Positions 1 through 9,060 are shown, counted from the first letter of the stretch. The stretch is 64,000 bases of DNA from an uncultured Lewinella sp. (GCA_913057785.1 CAJXPD010000003.1:27060-91059); one strand, 5' to 3'. The notes: generated by a model from the sequence alone, not told the origin. Numbers and translations are program-made.

Positions 1-1677
1 AAACATGAAGACTATTGGGCCATCTGGCTCGGCGCCATCCTTTTACTTTTTGGCTTAGGTGCCTTCTTTTTAAACCCGCCTGATCAACTAGAAGAGCGAC
101 ACCTGGAATTGAGTGCACAACTCAAAACGGAAGAAGAAAAGGCTCCTTTCAGAACTATCGAGTGGTATACCCTTTTTGATCAACAGCAAAAGATTAAAGG
201 AAGTAGTGAGCCGATCGGCAAGACTTTGAAGAGTCTCACCAGCAAACCAGGTGGCTGGAAAAATAATCCCCTGACTTCCTTTGTTACTACGCATAAGCAA
301 GCCGAAGCACAGCGAGCAGCCCAAGAATCTGCCTACCAACAAGCTCAGACGGAAGAGGAATCAGCGAGAGCGGCAGCTGCACAAGCGCAAGCCACCGCTG
401 CCGCTGGCCAATTCGAAAATGAAAATGCCAACCAAGCTGCAGAAACGGCCATTTTGGCTTGGCGAGCAAGTTGGGAAAACTTGAAAGCCAAACAAAAGAA
501 GTACGAAGCTAAACATACCAATGTAATTCCGTGGCTGCTTCACTTGCTCGTCCTCTTTGGAATACTGTTTGGTATCGCCAGTTGGGTGATGGGGACCCCC
601 TTCCGGAAATTTGCCTTGGGTTTTGTCTCTGTATTTACGATCGGGGTATTGTCTTACTTCTTGGCCGGACAAGCCAATATGAAGGCTATTGGTTTTGGCT
701 ATGCGGCCTGGGCCATCATCATAGGTTTGTTGATTAGCAATACTATCGGAACACCCAGCTGGGTCAAACCTGCCCTCAGTACCGAATTGTATATCAAGAC
801 CGGCTTAGTATTACTAGGCGCGGAGATCCTATTGGGTAAAATCCTTGCCATTGGCTTGCCAGGAATTTTCGTGGCGTGGATCGTCACGCCCATCGTCTTG
901 ATCAGCACCTATTGGTTTGGTCAGAAGGTATTGAAGATATCTTCTAAATCCTTGAATATTACCATCTCGGCAGACATGTCTGTTTGTGGTGTGTCGGCGG
1001 CGGTGGCTACAGCAGCAGCCAGTAAGGCCTCAAAGGAGGAATTGACCGTAGCTATTGGTTTGTCTATGATCTTTACATCCATTATGATGATCGTCATGCC
1101 TGCTGTGATCAACGGTTTGGGTATGCCAGAGGTGTTAGGGGGAGCCTGGATTGGAGGTACGATAGATGCAACCGGCGCGGTTGTAGCTGCGGGGGCCTTT
1201 TTAGGAGAGAAGGCTTTAAGCGTAGCGGCTACCATCAAGATGATCCAAAATATGTTGATTGGACTGATTGCCTTCGGAGTGGCAGTTTATTTTGCCACTA
1301 AGGTGGAAAAGACGGGCCAAGCTAGTATAGGCTGGGGAGAGATTTGGAGGCGTTTCCCAAAATTCATTTTAGGCTTTGTTGGAGCATCAATTTTGTTCTC
1401 CTTGATCTATTCTGGGATCGGTCCTGATAAAGCTTATACCTTGATCGACCAGGGAGTGATTGGAGGGTTTACCAAGAACCTGCGCGGTTGGCTATTTTGC
1501 CTTGCCTTCGTGAGCATTGGTTTATCGATCAACTTTAAAGAACTAAAAGGGCACTTCACGGGTGGGAAGCCACTAATTTTATACATCTTGGGGCAAAGTT
1601 TGAACCTGGCCCTTACACTATTGATGGCTTATATTATGTTCTATTTAGTATTCCCAGGCGTTACGGAGCAGATCTAA
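1..1677 (+). CDS. YeiH-family putative sulfate exporter (5' end cut by window)
   Basis: Multi-pass inner-membrane protein of the YeiH/UPF0324 family (Cons_hypoth698), annotated as putative sulfate exporters; the substrate is not proven for most members. The frame is open from base 1 and begins inside a hydrophobic helix (WAIWLGAILLLFGLGAFF), so the true start lies upstream; a TTG at 109 is internal. The family core starts near base 530, with about ten hydrophobic segments and the conserved stretches SADMSVCGVSAAVA and GGTIDATGAVVAAG. Odd: between the first helix and the core lie about 155 polar residues, including an Ala/Gln/Glu-rich stretch near bases 290-510 that should form a long helix or coiled coil. 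Typical family members are about 330-350 residues, so this is a long form. The family is sure; the substrate is not. Confidence 0.88.
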   Translation, partial: KHEDYWAIWLGAILLLFGLGAFFLNPPDQLEERHLELSAQLKTEEEKAPFRTIEWYTLFDQQQKIKGSSEPIGKTLKSLTSKPGGWKNNPLTSFVTTHKQAEAQRAAQESAYQQAQTEEESARAAAAQAQATAAAGQFENENANQAAETAILAWRASWENLKAKQKKYEAKHTNVIPWLLHLLVLFGILFGIASWVMGTPFRKFALGFVSVFTIGVLSYFLAGQANMKAIGFGYAAWAIIIGLLISNTIGTPSWVKPALSTELYIKTGLVLLGAEILLGKILAIGLPGIFVAWIVTPIVLISTYWFGQKVLKISSKSLNITISADMSVCGVSAAVATAAASKASKEELTVAIGLSMIFTSIMMIVMPAVINGLGMPEVLGGAWIGGTIDATGAVVAAGAFLGEKALSVAATIKMIQNMLIGLIAFGVAVYFATKVEKTGQASIGWGEIWRRFPKFILGFVGASILFSLIYSGIGPDKAYTLIDQGVIGGFTKNLRGWLFCLAFVSIGLSINFKELKGHFTGGKPLILYILGQSLNLALTLLMAYIMFYLVFPGVTEQI

Positions 1678-1721
1678 GTGTACTTCCGCCCTGCCATTTC
1701 TTCTGAATGCAATACATACTT

Positions 1722-1946
1722 ATGAAAGCTTTCGTAAAATTAGGATTAGGTATATTGGGAATCATATTATTTATTTGGGGGATTGTTCCGCTTTGCCTAC
1801 AGGGGCAGCAAGCCACCCAAGTAAAGGAATTCATTGAGGAGCGAGATTTGGATGCGGGGGCGCTGTTCTATACAGATAGTCCGGAAGCTGGAAGTTCGAT
1901 TTATTTTATTCAGAAAAACGAGATAGCCACCTATGGATCTGAGTGA
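1722..1946 (+). CDS. small single-pass membrane protein, unknown function
   Basis: A 74-residue protein not recognised as a named family. Residues about 5-27 form one hydrophobic helix (LGLGILGIILFIWGIVPLC), followed by a charged tail rich in Glu and Asp. The ATG at 1722 gives a typical N-terminus (MKAFVK before the helix); an in-frame ATG at 1707 would add five residues. It begins 44 bases after the YeiH-like gene and its 3' end overlaps the next gene by 14 bases, which suggests co-transcription and translational coupling with the MscS channel. It could be a channel-associated small protein, but that rests on position alone. Confidence 0.6.
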   Translation: MKAFVKLGLGILGIILFIWGIVPLCLQGQQATQVKEFIEERDLDAGALFYTDSPEAGSSIYFIQKNEIATYGSE

Positions 1947-3258
1947 TTTTTTCGCTAGAGAGATCTTTACACTCTGGGGGTTTAGTATTACAACTGGTCG
2001 CATAATCACTATTGGTTTAGGCTTTGTCCTACTACTAATTAGCTATATATGGGTTTATAGAAGGTGGCTTCCCAGGTACTTTCAAAGAGAAGAGGTACCA
2101 GAAGAAAAGCAAGGTAGAATTCGCTGGAATATCCAATTAAGCTATCTACTAGTCTCCTTACTAATCTTACTCCAGGCCAGTGGGATCAACTACCCTATCT
2201 TTTCTTACGGTGAAGGAGATGCCGCTCGTTCCTTCAACACTTCCACTATTCTCCAAGCTTTACTGATTTTTCAAATGGCCCAGCTGTTTGACTGGATCTT
2301 TTCGGAAGTCTTGGTTCACCGCTATGTAGTACATCAACGAGAAGACAAAAAAGACAGTGAGGATTTAACAGCTAATCCGCCAAGACAGTTGGTGCAGCCC
2401 ATTATGTACATATTGGCAGTGCTGCTAATCCTGGATCAACTGAATATCCATCATCACCTCTTCACTGCCTTTGGGAAAAGCATTACCATTAACAACCTGC
2501 TGGTAGCCCTACTGATACTATTTACTACCCGGCTACTGGCGTGGGTAGTGACTCAATTGGTCTTGATCAGTTACTACCGAAAGAAGGAAATAAATGTTGG
2601 TACTCGCTACGCCATTAACCAGCTGTTGAGGTATGTATTTTATGTCTTTGCTATCCTATTGGCGCTAGAGTTCATGGATATTAAGCTGTCCATTGTGCTT
2701 GGTGGTGCAGCTGCACTTTTGGTAGGAGTTGGTTTAGGCTTGCAACAGACCTTCAATGATCTGGTTTGCGGAATCATCTTGCTTTTTGAGCGCAGCGTTG
2801 AGGTAGGAGATATTCTGCAAATGGATGATATGGTGGGGCGAGTTAAGAAGATTGGCGTACGAACTTCTCTGATTGAAACCTTGAATAACATCACGGTCAT
2901 TGTACCCAATTCGCAGTTGGTTGCAGATAAGGTTATCAATTGGAGCCATTTCCAGAATCGAGTTCGTTATAAGGTGGAAATTGGCGTCGCCTATGGTTCG
3001 GATACCCAACTCGTCAAAGATTTACTCCTACAAGTGGCGGACCAGCATGCTAAAGTGATGCGTCGCCCTGGTCCATTCGTCCGCTTTGCCGACTTCGGAG
3101 ACTCCTCCCTTAACTTCGAACTGTTCTTTTGGTCCAGAGAAATGACCGGTATCGATGATGTAAAAAGTGATATGCGATTCGAAATAGATCGGCTATTCCG
3201 AGAAAACAAGATTGAGATTCCTTTCCCGCAAAGAGATGTTTGGATTCGTAAACAGTAA
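1933..3258 (+). CDS. MscS-family mechanosensitive ion channel
   Basis: 441-residue inner-membrane channel of the small-conductance mechanosensitive (MscS) family, which opens under membrane tension and releases solutes during hypo-osmotic shock. Hydrophobic segments lie near residues 15-38, 67-90, 155-175, 185-212 and 230-255. The pore helix and start of the beta domain are clear: the Gly/Ala-rich GGAAALLVGVGLGLQQTFND followed by SVEVGDIL, then GRVKKIGVRTSLIETLNN and IVPNSQLV, all diagnostic for MscS. The extra N-terminal helices put it in the medium-length class (MscS itself has about 286 residues and three helices). The start overlaps the upstream small gene by 14 bases. The 3' end converges on the DUF4249 gene with only 27 bases between and no obvious terminator. 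Confidence 0.92.
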   Translation: MDLSDFFAREIFTLWGFSITTGRIITIGLGFVLLLISYIWVYRRWLPRYFQREEVPEEKQGRIRWNIQLSYLLVSLLILLQASGINYPIFSYGEGDAARSFNTSTILQALLIFQMAQLFDWIFSEVLVHRYVVHQREDKKDSEDLTANPPRQLVQPIMYILAVLLILDQLNIHHHLFTAFGKSITINNLLVALLILFTTRLLAWVVTQLVLISYYRKKEINVGTRYAINQLLRYVFYVFAILLALEFMDIKLSIVLGGAAALLVGVGLGLQQTFNDLVCGIILLFERSVEVGDILQMDDMVGRVKKIGVRTSLIETLNNITVIVPNSQLVADKVINWSHFQNRVRYKVEIGVAYGSDTQLVKDLLLQVADQHAKVMRRPGPFVRFADFGDSSLNFELFFWSREMTGIDDVKSDMRFEIDRLFRENKIEIPFPQRDVWIRKQ

Positions 3259-3285
3259 GTGCATCAAACCCGGATAAGCTTGTAC

Positions 3286-4134
3286 TCAAGGAATGACGGT
3301 TAGCCTTCGATCATAACTAATGGTCGTGAAAATGCCAAAGGCTTCAATTTCACTTTTGATATTGGATATAATTGGGCTGGGTTGTGCAAACGGGTTCCCA
3401 TTAGCTTGAATGGCCCCCTGTACGCTTTCGAGGAAATTGTAATAATCTTCCGAGATGTGGAAAATAGTATTAATAATAGAGTCCCCCTTTTCAAAATCGT
3501 AGCCGGTTCCAAAGACCACTACATTCTCTACTACTCTATCAGAAGTAGAAAAATCCTGGAGGGGTAGGCTATCTAAAGAGCTTTCGTGGATCATTCGACG
3601 ATAATAGTTAGCCTGCCCAGGAATATCCGTAAAATACGTCAACACTCGAGCTAAGGGCTCTCCTTCTGGTTGGTATTCCACAACGACGCTATCGATGGGA
3701 ACGACCGGAAGCAAATGCGTGCTGGCAGTGATTAGATCCCCGTCCGAAGTGATGATTTCTAGCTCAAAAGGGTCCTCATAGTTTTCTGGAACGGGTAGGT
3801 CTAGAGAGTAATTGAAGAACTTGCCTGTAAAACGATCCAATGTCAACTTATTCTCCAATCGAAAGACTTTCGTCCCCTGTTTGATGCTGACGGTAGCCCC
3901 ACTTTCCAACAACTCGGATAATAGCTGATTGCCCGTTTGTCCGAAAGGATCAAAATAACCGGAAGAACGGGTCAACAGCACGCCGAATGGCCTTCCCTTT
4001 TCTAGATAACACTCTATCACTAAACGACTTTCGTATTCGGGGAGTTGAAGGTCAATAGGCTGATCTAAGTTGCACCCTCCAAGCACAAACAAGATCATAA
4101 CACTCCACAATCCATTTACAATTCGTGTTTTCAT
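3286..4134 (-). CDS. DUF4249 family lipoprotein
   Basis: 282-residue exported lipoprotein: the signal peptide ends in a lipobox with Cys21 (VLGGC). The body (LPEYESRLVIECYLEKGRPFGVLLTRS) matches the DUF4249 family, a Bacteroidota-specific group that usually sits directly beside a TonB-dependent receptor and may be its surface partner; the function is unproven. It lies 10 bases downstream of the TonB receptor gene on the same strand, so the two almost certainly form one operon. The ligand cannot be told from sequence. The start is the first Met before the signal peptide. Confidence 0.85.
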   Translation of the reverse strand: MKTRIVNGLWSVMILFVLGGCNLDQPIDLQLPEYESRLVIECYLEKGRPFGVLLTRSSGYFDPFGQTGNQLLSELLESGATVSIKQGTKVFRLENKLTLDRFTGKFFNYSLDLPVPENYEDPFELEIITSDGDLITASTHLLPVVPIDSVVVEYQPEGEPLARVLTYFTDIPGQANYYRRMIHESSLDSLPLQDFSTSDRVVENVVVFGTGYDFEKGDSIINTIFHISEDYYNFLESVQGAIQANGNPFAQPSPIISNIKSEIEAFGIFTTISYDRRLTVIP

Positions 4135-4144
4135 TGGATTCGGC

Positions 4145-6487
4145 TTAAAATTTAAAGTTCCAGGTAACCGAAGGTAAAATGGGGAATAAAGAGACCTGCC
4201 GAGCCACTACGCGATCTGGGACCCGAAAGACATTGTTGCCATCTCCCACCTCTACAAATTCCGGCTCGAAATAAATGAAGAAAGTATTTCTTCGATCATA
4301 AGCATTGACCACACTAAAGGTCAAGTCACTTTCACCCCATTTCGGAAAGAACTTCCATACCAGTCCCAAATCTAGGCGATGATAGGGGGGCAATCGGAAA
4401 TTATTACGATCCTGGAAATCGGGAACCACGGATTCAAAGCTAGAACCATAGACGTCTTGAAAGGCCCATCGTCCACTGGGTAACCAACGTAGATCCCCAG
4501 AACCATATACAAAGGTGGCTGATAAGGTAAACCGCTTGCTGAAATCATACAGGGCAACTACCGACAAGTCGTGTCTGCGGTCATAAATGGGGGAGAAAAA
4601 GCCTTGCTGTGCAAAATTTTGATCCGGATCTAAAACCTCAAAGTTTCCTCTTTCCACAAACTGCAAAGTATAGCCGATCCATCCGGTCAATATACCCTCC
4701 TTTTTCTCAATGCTATATTCAAATCCATAACCTCTTCCTTCCCCAATAGCAAATTCATTTTCCAAATTGTCATTGGCAAAGATTTCCGCTGCATCTACAA
4801 ACTCAAGTTGATTATCCATCCGCTTGTAGAATACCTCTGCCGTTAAAAAGTATTTTTCCCCTAGAAGGTAAGACATACCTGCAGCTACCTGATCACTGGA
4901 TTGGGGTTTAACTTTCTCTGTAGATGGATACCAGATATCCGTCGGTAGTGTGACACCAGCATTAGCCACCAGGTGTAAATACTGCTTCATTCTAGCATAG
5001 CTAGCCTTTAGCGATAAGCGAGGCTTTAGTTGATATCGTAGAGAAACCCTCGGCTCTAAAGCGCTATAGAACTCCCCATCGTTCTCAAATCCACTTAAAC
5101 GCAAACCCACGTTAGCCTTGAGTTTGCTACTTATCGTCCAATCGTCAGAAACATAGGCAGCTAGTTGCAAGGCATTGAAGTTTTGCCCAGCTGAGAAGTT
5201 AATTTCTCCATCGTCACTTCCTGCCTTTAGTCGACCAACATCAAAGCTATGGCGAGTAGCATGACCACCAAAGCGAATGGTATGCCGATTGGAGGGTGTA
5301 TAATAGAAGTCAGACTTGAGATTTATATCCTTGATGTTGGATCCAACCTGGAAATTAAACCCGGTAAGCTGGTTCTTGATATTGTACTGATAATCTGAAT
5401 ACGTGAAAGTGGTATTTGCAAATAGGCGTGGATTGAATACATGATTCCAACGTACTGAGCCTGTGGCATTTCCCCAATCAAAATCGAAATCAAAAAAATC
5501 GCCTTCGAAGCCAAAAACATCACGCCCGAAGTATCCACTAACAAACAACCTATCCTTTTCCCCTAAGCGGAAATTCACCTTCGTATTTAAATCGTAGAAA
5601 AAGTAATCAGGGATTGGGTTATAGTCTTCATTTCCCTCATTAGCCTGATTAACTAGACGGGTGAAAACATCCACGTAGGTCCGTCGCCCCGAAACAATGA
5701 AAGAAGATTCATCTTTTTGAATCGGTCCCTCTAAGGTTAATCTTGAAGAAATCAATCCTAATCCTCCAGTTCCTGAAAATTTCTTATTGTTTCCTTCTTT
5801 TAATTTCACATCAATTACCGACGAAAGCCGGCCGCCATATTGCGACGGGAAACCGCCTTTGTAAATCTTCAGATCCTTGACTGCATCCGTGTTAAAAGTG
5901 CTGAAGAATCCGAACAAGTGATTAGCATTATATACCACTGCCTCATCCAGAATGATGAGATTCTGGTCGTTGCTTCCTCCACGGACAAATAAGCCGGTAG
6001 TACCTTCTGAACCTGACGGAATTCCTGGTTTCAGTTGAATTGTCTTCAGGATATCGCTTTCTCCAAGTAGTACCGGAAGTACTTTAGCTTCCTTGGTGGT
6101 GATCACCTCAACACTCATCTCGGTCGAGCGCATTTGCTCTTCAAAAGAATTAGCTTTAACCACCACTTCTTGTAATTCGATGCCGGTCGACAACTCAAAG
6201 TTAAGCTGTCGGTCTGCCGTCATGAATAAAGATAAATTTCGTGCTTGAAACCCCACATAGCTGACCTCTAGAAGCAGAGAGTCCTCAGCCGGGAGGTTAA
6301 GAGAATAAAAGCCATATTCATTAGTGGTAGTCCCTAGGGGCTGGCCCACAATCTGGACGCTGGCGCCAATAAGGGTCTCCCCGGTTTCTCTGTCGGTAAT
6401 CGTCCCACTTAAGGTAAAGTCGGACTGCGTCCAAATGTTGGAGCAGCAGCAGAAGGTACAGAAGATTATGTAAAGGGCTCTAGACAT
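4145..6487 (-). CDS. TonB-dependent outer-membrane receptor with carboxypeptidase-like N-terminal domain
   Basis: 780-residue outer-membrane receptor. Residues 1-20 are a Cys-rich signal peptide. Residues about 25-105 form a CarboxypepD_reg-like beta domain (TLSGTITDRETGETLIGASV). Residues about 107-230 are the plug, with VRGGSNDQNLIILDEAVVYN and GGFPSQYGGRLSSVIDVKLK. The remainder alternates aromatic and polar residues as in a 22-strand barrel and ends in Phe (VTWNFKF). The family takes up large or scarce ligands with energy from TonB/ExbBD; the ligand here is unknown. With the downstream DUF4249 lipoprotein (10-base gap) it makes a two-gene uptake unit. It lacks a SusD partner, so it is not a classical polysaccharide-utilisation pair. 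Confidence 0.92.
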   Translation of the reverse strand: MSRALYIIFCTFCCCSNIWTQSDFTLSGTITDRETGETLIGASVQIVGQPLGTTTNEYGFYSLNLPAEDSLLLEVSYVGFQARNLSLFMTADRQLNFELSTGIELQEVVVKANSFEEQMRSTEMSVEVITTKEAKVLPVLLGESDILKTIQLKPGIPSGSEGTTGLFVRGGSNDQNLIILDEAVVYNANHLFGFFSTFNTDAVKDLKIYKGGFPSQYGGRLSSVIDVKLKEGNNKKFSGTGGLGLISSRLTLEGPIQKDESSFIVSGRRTYVDVFTRLVNQANEGNEDYNPIPDYFFYDLNTKVNFRLGEKDRLFVSGYFGRDVFGFEGDFFDFDFDWGNATGSVRWNHVFNPRLFANTTFTYSDYQYNIKNQLTGFNFQVGSNIKDINLKSDFYYTPSNRHTIRFGGHATRHSFDVGRLKAGSDDGEINFSAGQNFNALQLAAYVSDDWTISSKLKANVGLRLSGFENDGEFYSALEPRVSLRYQLKPRLSLKASYARMKQYLHLVANAGVTLPTDIWYPSTEKVKPQSSDQVAAGMSYLLGEKYFLTAEVFYKRMDNQLEFVDAAEIFANDNLENEFAIGEGRGYGFEYSIEKKEGILTGWIGYTLQFVERGNFEVLDPDQNFAQQGFFSPIYDRRHDLSVVALYDFSKRFTLSATFVYGSGDLRWLPSGRWAFQDVYGSSFESVVPDFQDRNNFRLPPYHRLDLGLVWKFFPKWGESDLTFSVVNAYDRRNTFFIYFEPEFVEVGDGNNVFRVPDRVVARQVSLFPILPSVTWNFKF

Positions 6488-6721
6488 ACGCAGTGGGTGA
6501 TATTATACACCGGGCAATAGAATTTTGAAACTATGCTTTCTCTTTAAGGACCTAATATTGGTCTCCAGTCTTGTTCTTAATCGCTTTATAATTTCTTTTA
6601 CGGCGTTCCACAAGCTTTGTCTGAGAGGAGTAGGTTGGCACCTGAAACAAATTCATAAAAACTCTCGAGATTATCAGCTTCAAATACTCATTTTGTCACC
6701 GCTGCACCAAAAACGTAGCAC

Positions 6722-7450
6722 CTAAGTCGATAAACAGTCGAATATCACCGCCTTAGTGAGGTCATTTTGAAGTAAATATGCATTAAGGTTTGACCAAACC
6801 TGGGCTTGATCAAGGATCCAGCCATCTGAGGAAATTACCACTTCATCATCGGTTAAAGCCACTAAAACCTTATCCGGATCAGCAACGAGCTCCACCTCCC
6901 AATTCAAGTGCTGCGTTCGCCCCTCTTCCTCAATAAACCCCTTAAGTCGCCCACTATTGGACACTGGAGCGTCTAGATACCAAAGAACTGTATGAACTCC
7001 CAGTCGCTTCAACACTTGTCCTATTAAACGTAGCGCCTCTCCCGTCTCCACTACTCGTTTATACGAACCATGGACACTTGCGATGTCTCGGTACACGCCA
7101 TCCATGCAGTTGAGGAGGATCCCATTAGATATCGCGCTTTCTACAAAAATGATCAGATTAAAGCCATCGATTGCGACGGTTCTACCTTGAAGAAGATCAG
7201 GAGGAAGATGCTTATCCAAACGTTGTTGAATAACACTTGGCTCACAACATAGCCGCATGAGTGCCTTTCGCTGTCTTACGTTCAAACGATAGCGATCACC
7301 GACGATCTTGACCGAACTATTTTCGGCATATCCACGACCCCACAAGTACGCCAGATCAGCGGCAGCTGCTCCAAATGGCACTCTCCATTTATCGGCAAAG
7401 AGGATCTGATCTTGAGGATGTTGACCTCTATGTTTTTGCTGATTAGGCAT
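6722..7450 (-). CDS. DUF434 domain-containing protein
   Basis: 242-residue soluble protein of the DUF434 family, found in bacteria and archaea and functionally uncharacterised. The N-terminal motif runs HRGQHPQD near residue 7, then DLAYLWGRGYAENS and the basic VGDRYRLNVRQRKALMRLCC, matching the family signature. The C-terminal half has alternating hydrophobic strands and acidic turns (VAIDGFNLIIFVESA, VLWYLDAPVSNSGRLKG, VISSDGWILDQ) that resemble a nuclease-like Rossmann core with conserved Asp. A PIN/NYN-like nuclease fold is therefore possible, but this is inference. Monocistronic: 234 bases separate it from the TonB operon and 375 from the next gene, which is divergent. Confidence 0.78.
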   Translation of the reverse strand: MPNQQKHRGQHPQDQILFADKWRVPFGAAAADLAYLWGRGYAENSSVKIVGDRYRLNVRQRKALMRLCCEPSVIQQRLDKHLPPDLLQGRTVAIDGFNLIIFVESAISNGILLNCMDGVYRDIASVHGSYKRVVETGEALRLIGQVLKRLGVHTVLWYLDAPVSNSGRLKGFIEEEGRTQHLNWEVELVADPDKVLVALTDDEVVISSDGWILDQAQVWSNLNAYLLQNDLTKAVIFDCLST

Positions 7451-7825
7451 ACATTGAGTTTGAACAGTGTCTGCCAGACTTCTTTTAACGTCTAATAATC
7501 AAACACTTTTTTAGCAATTATGTTAGAAAATAAATATTTGGCAATCCAAAGTGGTCAATAGATCGTAAGTTCTAATAGTTCCCGATCTAAGAAAAAACCA
7601 CTTCGGCACCCAAATTTTCTCACTTGGTCGGAAAGGCGGCCGGATAGGGTTAAAGAATATTTAAATCTGTTGACTTTTTCTTAAATTGGGTGTTATATTG
7701 CTGAAATCACCCCAAAAGGAGGAATTCAGCAAGTTTTACTCCTTTAAACCATTTGAATAAACCCTAGTTAACGGCAGTGAAAGATAAGTTGCTTAGCCCA
7801 GCCGCTTTCTAGAAATTCCGCTTAT
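7451..7825. other. 375-base divergent intergenic region with nested inverted repeat
   Basis: Separates the divergent DUF434 gene (-) and the small T9SS cargo gene (+). It carries a nested inverted repeat at 7546-7606: outer arms AAGTGGT (7549-7555) and ACCACTT (7597-7603), inner arms AGATCG (7560-7565) and CGATCT (7583-7588). A possible + promoter lies at 7670-7700. No open frame of convincing protein character is present. AT content is higher than in the flanking genes. Confidence 0.5.
7670..7700 (+). promoter_or_regulatory. possible promoter of the small T9SS cargo gene
   Basis: TTGACT (7670-7675) is followed after about 21 bases by TATATTG (7694-7700), a poor match to the Bacteroidota -7 element TAnnTTTG but with a good TTG at the -33 position. 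It would give a leader of about 120 bases before the start codon at 7826. Weak evidence. Confidence 0.3.
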
Positions 7826-8554
7826 ATGAATAAAAATTTACTTTATCTTTTCTGCCTGTTGTTACTGCCAATTGGGTTAGCCGCCCAAGGGAAATTGGTG
7901 GTTAAACCCTCCTCGACAGACCAGGTGGTCTTCGACTATCTGGCAGACATATCTAAGGAATTCACGTTCAGCCTTACTTTGGAAAACCAAGGAGACGAAG
8001 CCATGAATCTTATTTGGCGCAAGTCTATCTTATCCCAACCCTTGGACTGGTTGGCTGAAATCTCCGATAAGAATAACTACTACTTACCTGAAGCCAGTTC
8101 TAATATTGATCCTTCTCTCAATTCAGAAGAGGCTATTTATTTAGCCCCTGGCGAAATCACAGAGGTCATTTTCCATATATTCCCTTTTGGTAATGCTGGA
8201 GACGCAACCTACAAGATGGAATTTATTGACGAAATAGCTCCCACGGAAGTTATTGCTGAAACAACCTTTGATTACACCATCCAACGCCCCATCCAGGTTG
8301 GAGCTGATCGAGCGAGCCTCAAGTTATTTCCCAATCCTTCTACTAACTATATTGAGCTACCCTACAACAACTTAGTAGCGCAAATGGATATTTACAATAC
8401 CATCGGAAGGAAAGTGCTTAGTTTTGAGGCAGAAAATGGCTTGCGTTATGATATTTCGTCCCTGCCTACTGGTTTGTATCTAGTGAGCTTGATTAATGAA
8501 CGTGGAACGGTAATTAAGACCTTGCGATTCTTTAAGCGAACCATTCGTCCTTAG
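7826..8554 (+). CDS. T9SS type A sorting domain protein, small secreted
   Basis: 242-residue secreted protein. Residues 1-20 form a signal peptide (cleavage after LAAQ). The middle, about 25-155, is a beta-rich domain resembling an immunoglobulin-like or choice-of-anchor module (FTFSLTLENQGDEAMNLIWR), with no recognisable catalytic motif. The last 75 residues are a T9SS type A C-terminal sorting domain: LKLFPNPSTNYIEL, then MDIYNTIGRKVL, then LPTGLYLVSL and a basic end. Such proteins cross the outer membrane by T9SS and are usually anchored to surface LPS. The 3' end overlaps the convergent pterin-synthase gene by four bases (both stops lie in TTAG at 8551-8554). Function beyond secretion is unknown. 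Confidence 0.85.
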   Translation: MNKNLLYLFCLLLLPIGLAAQGKLVVKPSSTDQVVFDYLADISKEFTFSLTLENQGDEAMNLIWRKSILSQPLDWLAEISDKNNYYLPEASSNIDPSLNSEEAIYLAPGEITEVIFHIFPFGNAGDATYKMEFIDEIAPTEVIAETTFDYTIQRPIQVGADRASLKLFPNPSTNYIELPYNNLVAQMDIYNTIGRKVLSFEAENGLRYDISSLPTGLYLVSLINERGTVIKTLRFFKRTIRP

Positions 8555-8958
8555 GCAGGATATTCTACATAATTTCTGGGCGTTTCGTACAGCCGGATCT
8601 GGAGATCATATTTTTCGTCGAGACGAGCCCTGAGCAGCTGCCAGATCACATAGCAGATGTTTTCAGCTGTTGGATTTAGCTGCTTAAACTCCTCCGTGTC
8701 GAGATTGAGGTTCTTATGGTCAAAGCGCTGTTCCACTTCTTCGTAAATGATGTCCTTCAAAATCTTTAAGTCGATCAAGTAGCCCGTTTCTGGATCTACC
8801 TCCCCGATTACCTTTACTTCAAGTTCATAATTATGTCCGTGGTAATTTGGGTTATTGCACAATCCAAACACTTCCTCATTTTTCTCCGCAGACCATTTGG
8901 GGTTGAATAAGCGATGCGCGGCATTAAAATGCGCTTTCCGAAATACGGCAACTCTCAT
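8551..8958 (-). CDS. 6-pyruvoyl-tetrahydropterin synthase / QueD family protein
   Basis: 135-residue cytosolic T-fold enzyme acting on 7,8-dihydroneopterin triphosphate. Zinc ligands His15, His40 and His42 (HGHNY) and candidate catalytic Cys34 are visible, with DHKNLN near 81, PTAEN near 94 and the pterin-anchoring Glu in YETPRNYVEY at the end. The spacing is Cys-x5-His-Gly-His, as in animal-type PTPS (motif CNNP..HGHNY), rather than the Cys-x3-His-Gly-His usual for QueD. Annotation pipelines would probably call it 6-carboxytetrahydropterin synthase (queuosine pathway), but the motif suggests a PTPS-II type enzyme that could feed a tetrahydrobiopterin-like cofactor. No other pterin or queuosine genes lie nearby to decide. 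Confidence 0.9.
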   Translation of the reverse strand: MRVAVFRKAHFNAAHRLFNPKWSAEKNEEVFGLCNNPNYHGHNYELEVKVIGEVDPETGYLIDLKILKDIIYEEVEQRFDHKNLNLDTEEFKQLNPTAENICYVIWQLLRARLDEKYDLQIRLYETPRNYVEYPA

Positions 8959-9060
8959 AATTGCTAGTTTTTTAATCTAACTCCAAGCTTAGAACAAGGA
9001 AGCACAAGATTAGTTTTTGTTTTGCAGAAGAGCTTCGGGAGGGACGAGGGCGCTTTTGGG

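Noticed and set aside
6525..6725. 66-residue + frame between the TonB receptor and DUF434 genes
   Set aside because: Composition is not protein-like (Leu/Phe/His/Lys-rich with no domain), no promoter or start context, and its end overlaps the DUF434 gene on the other strand.
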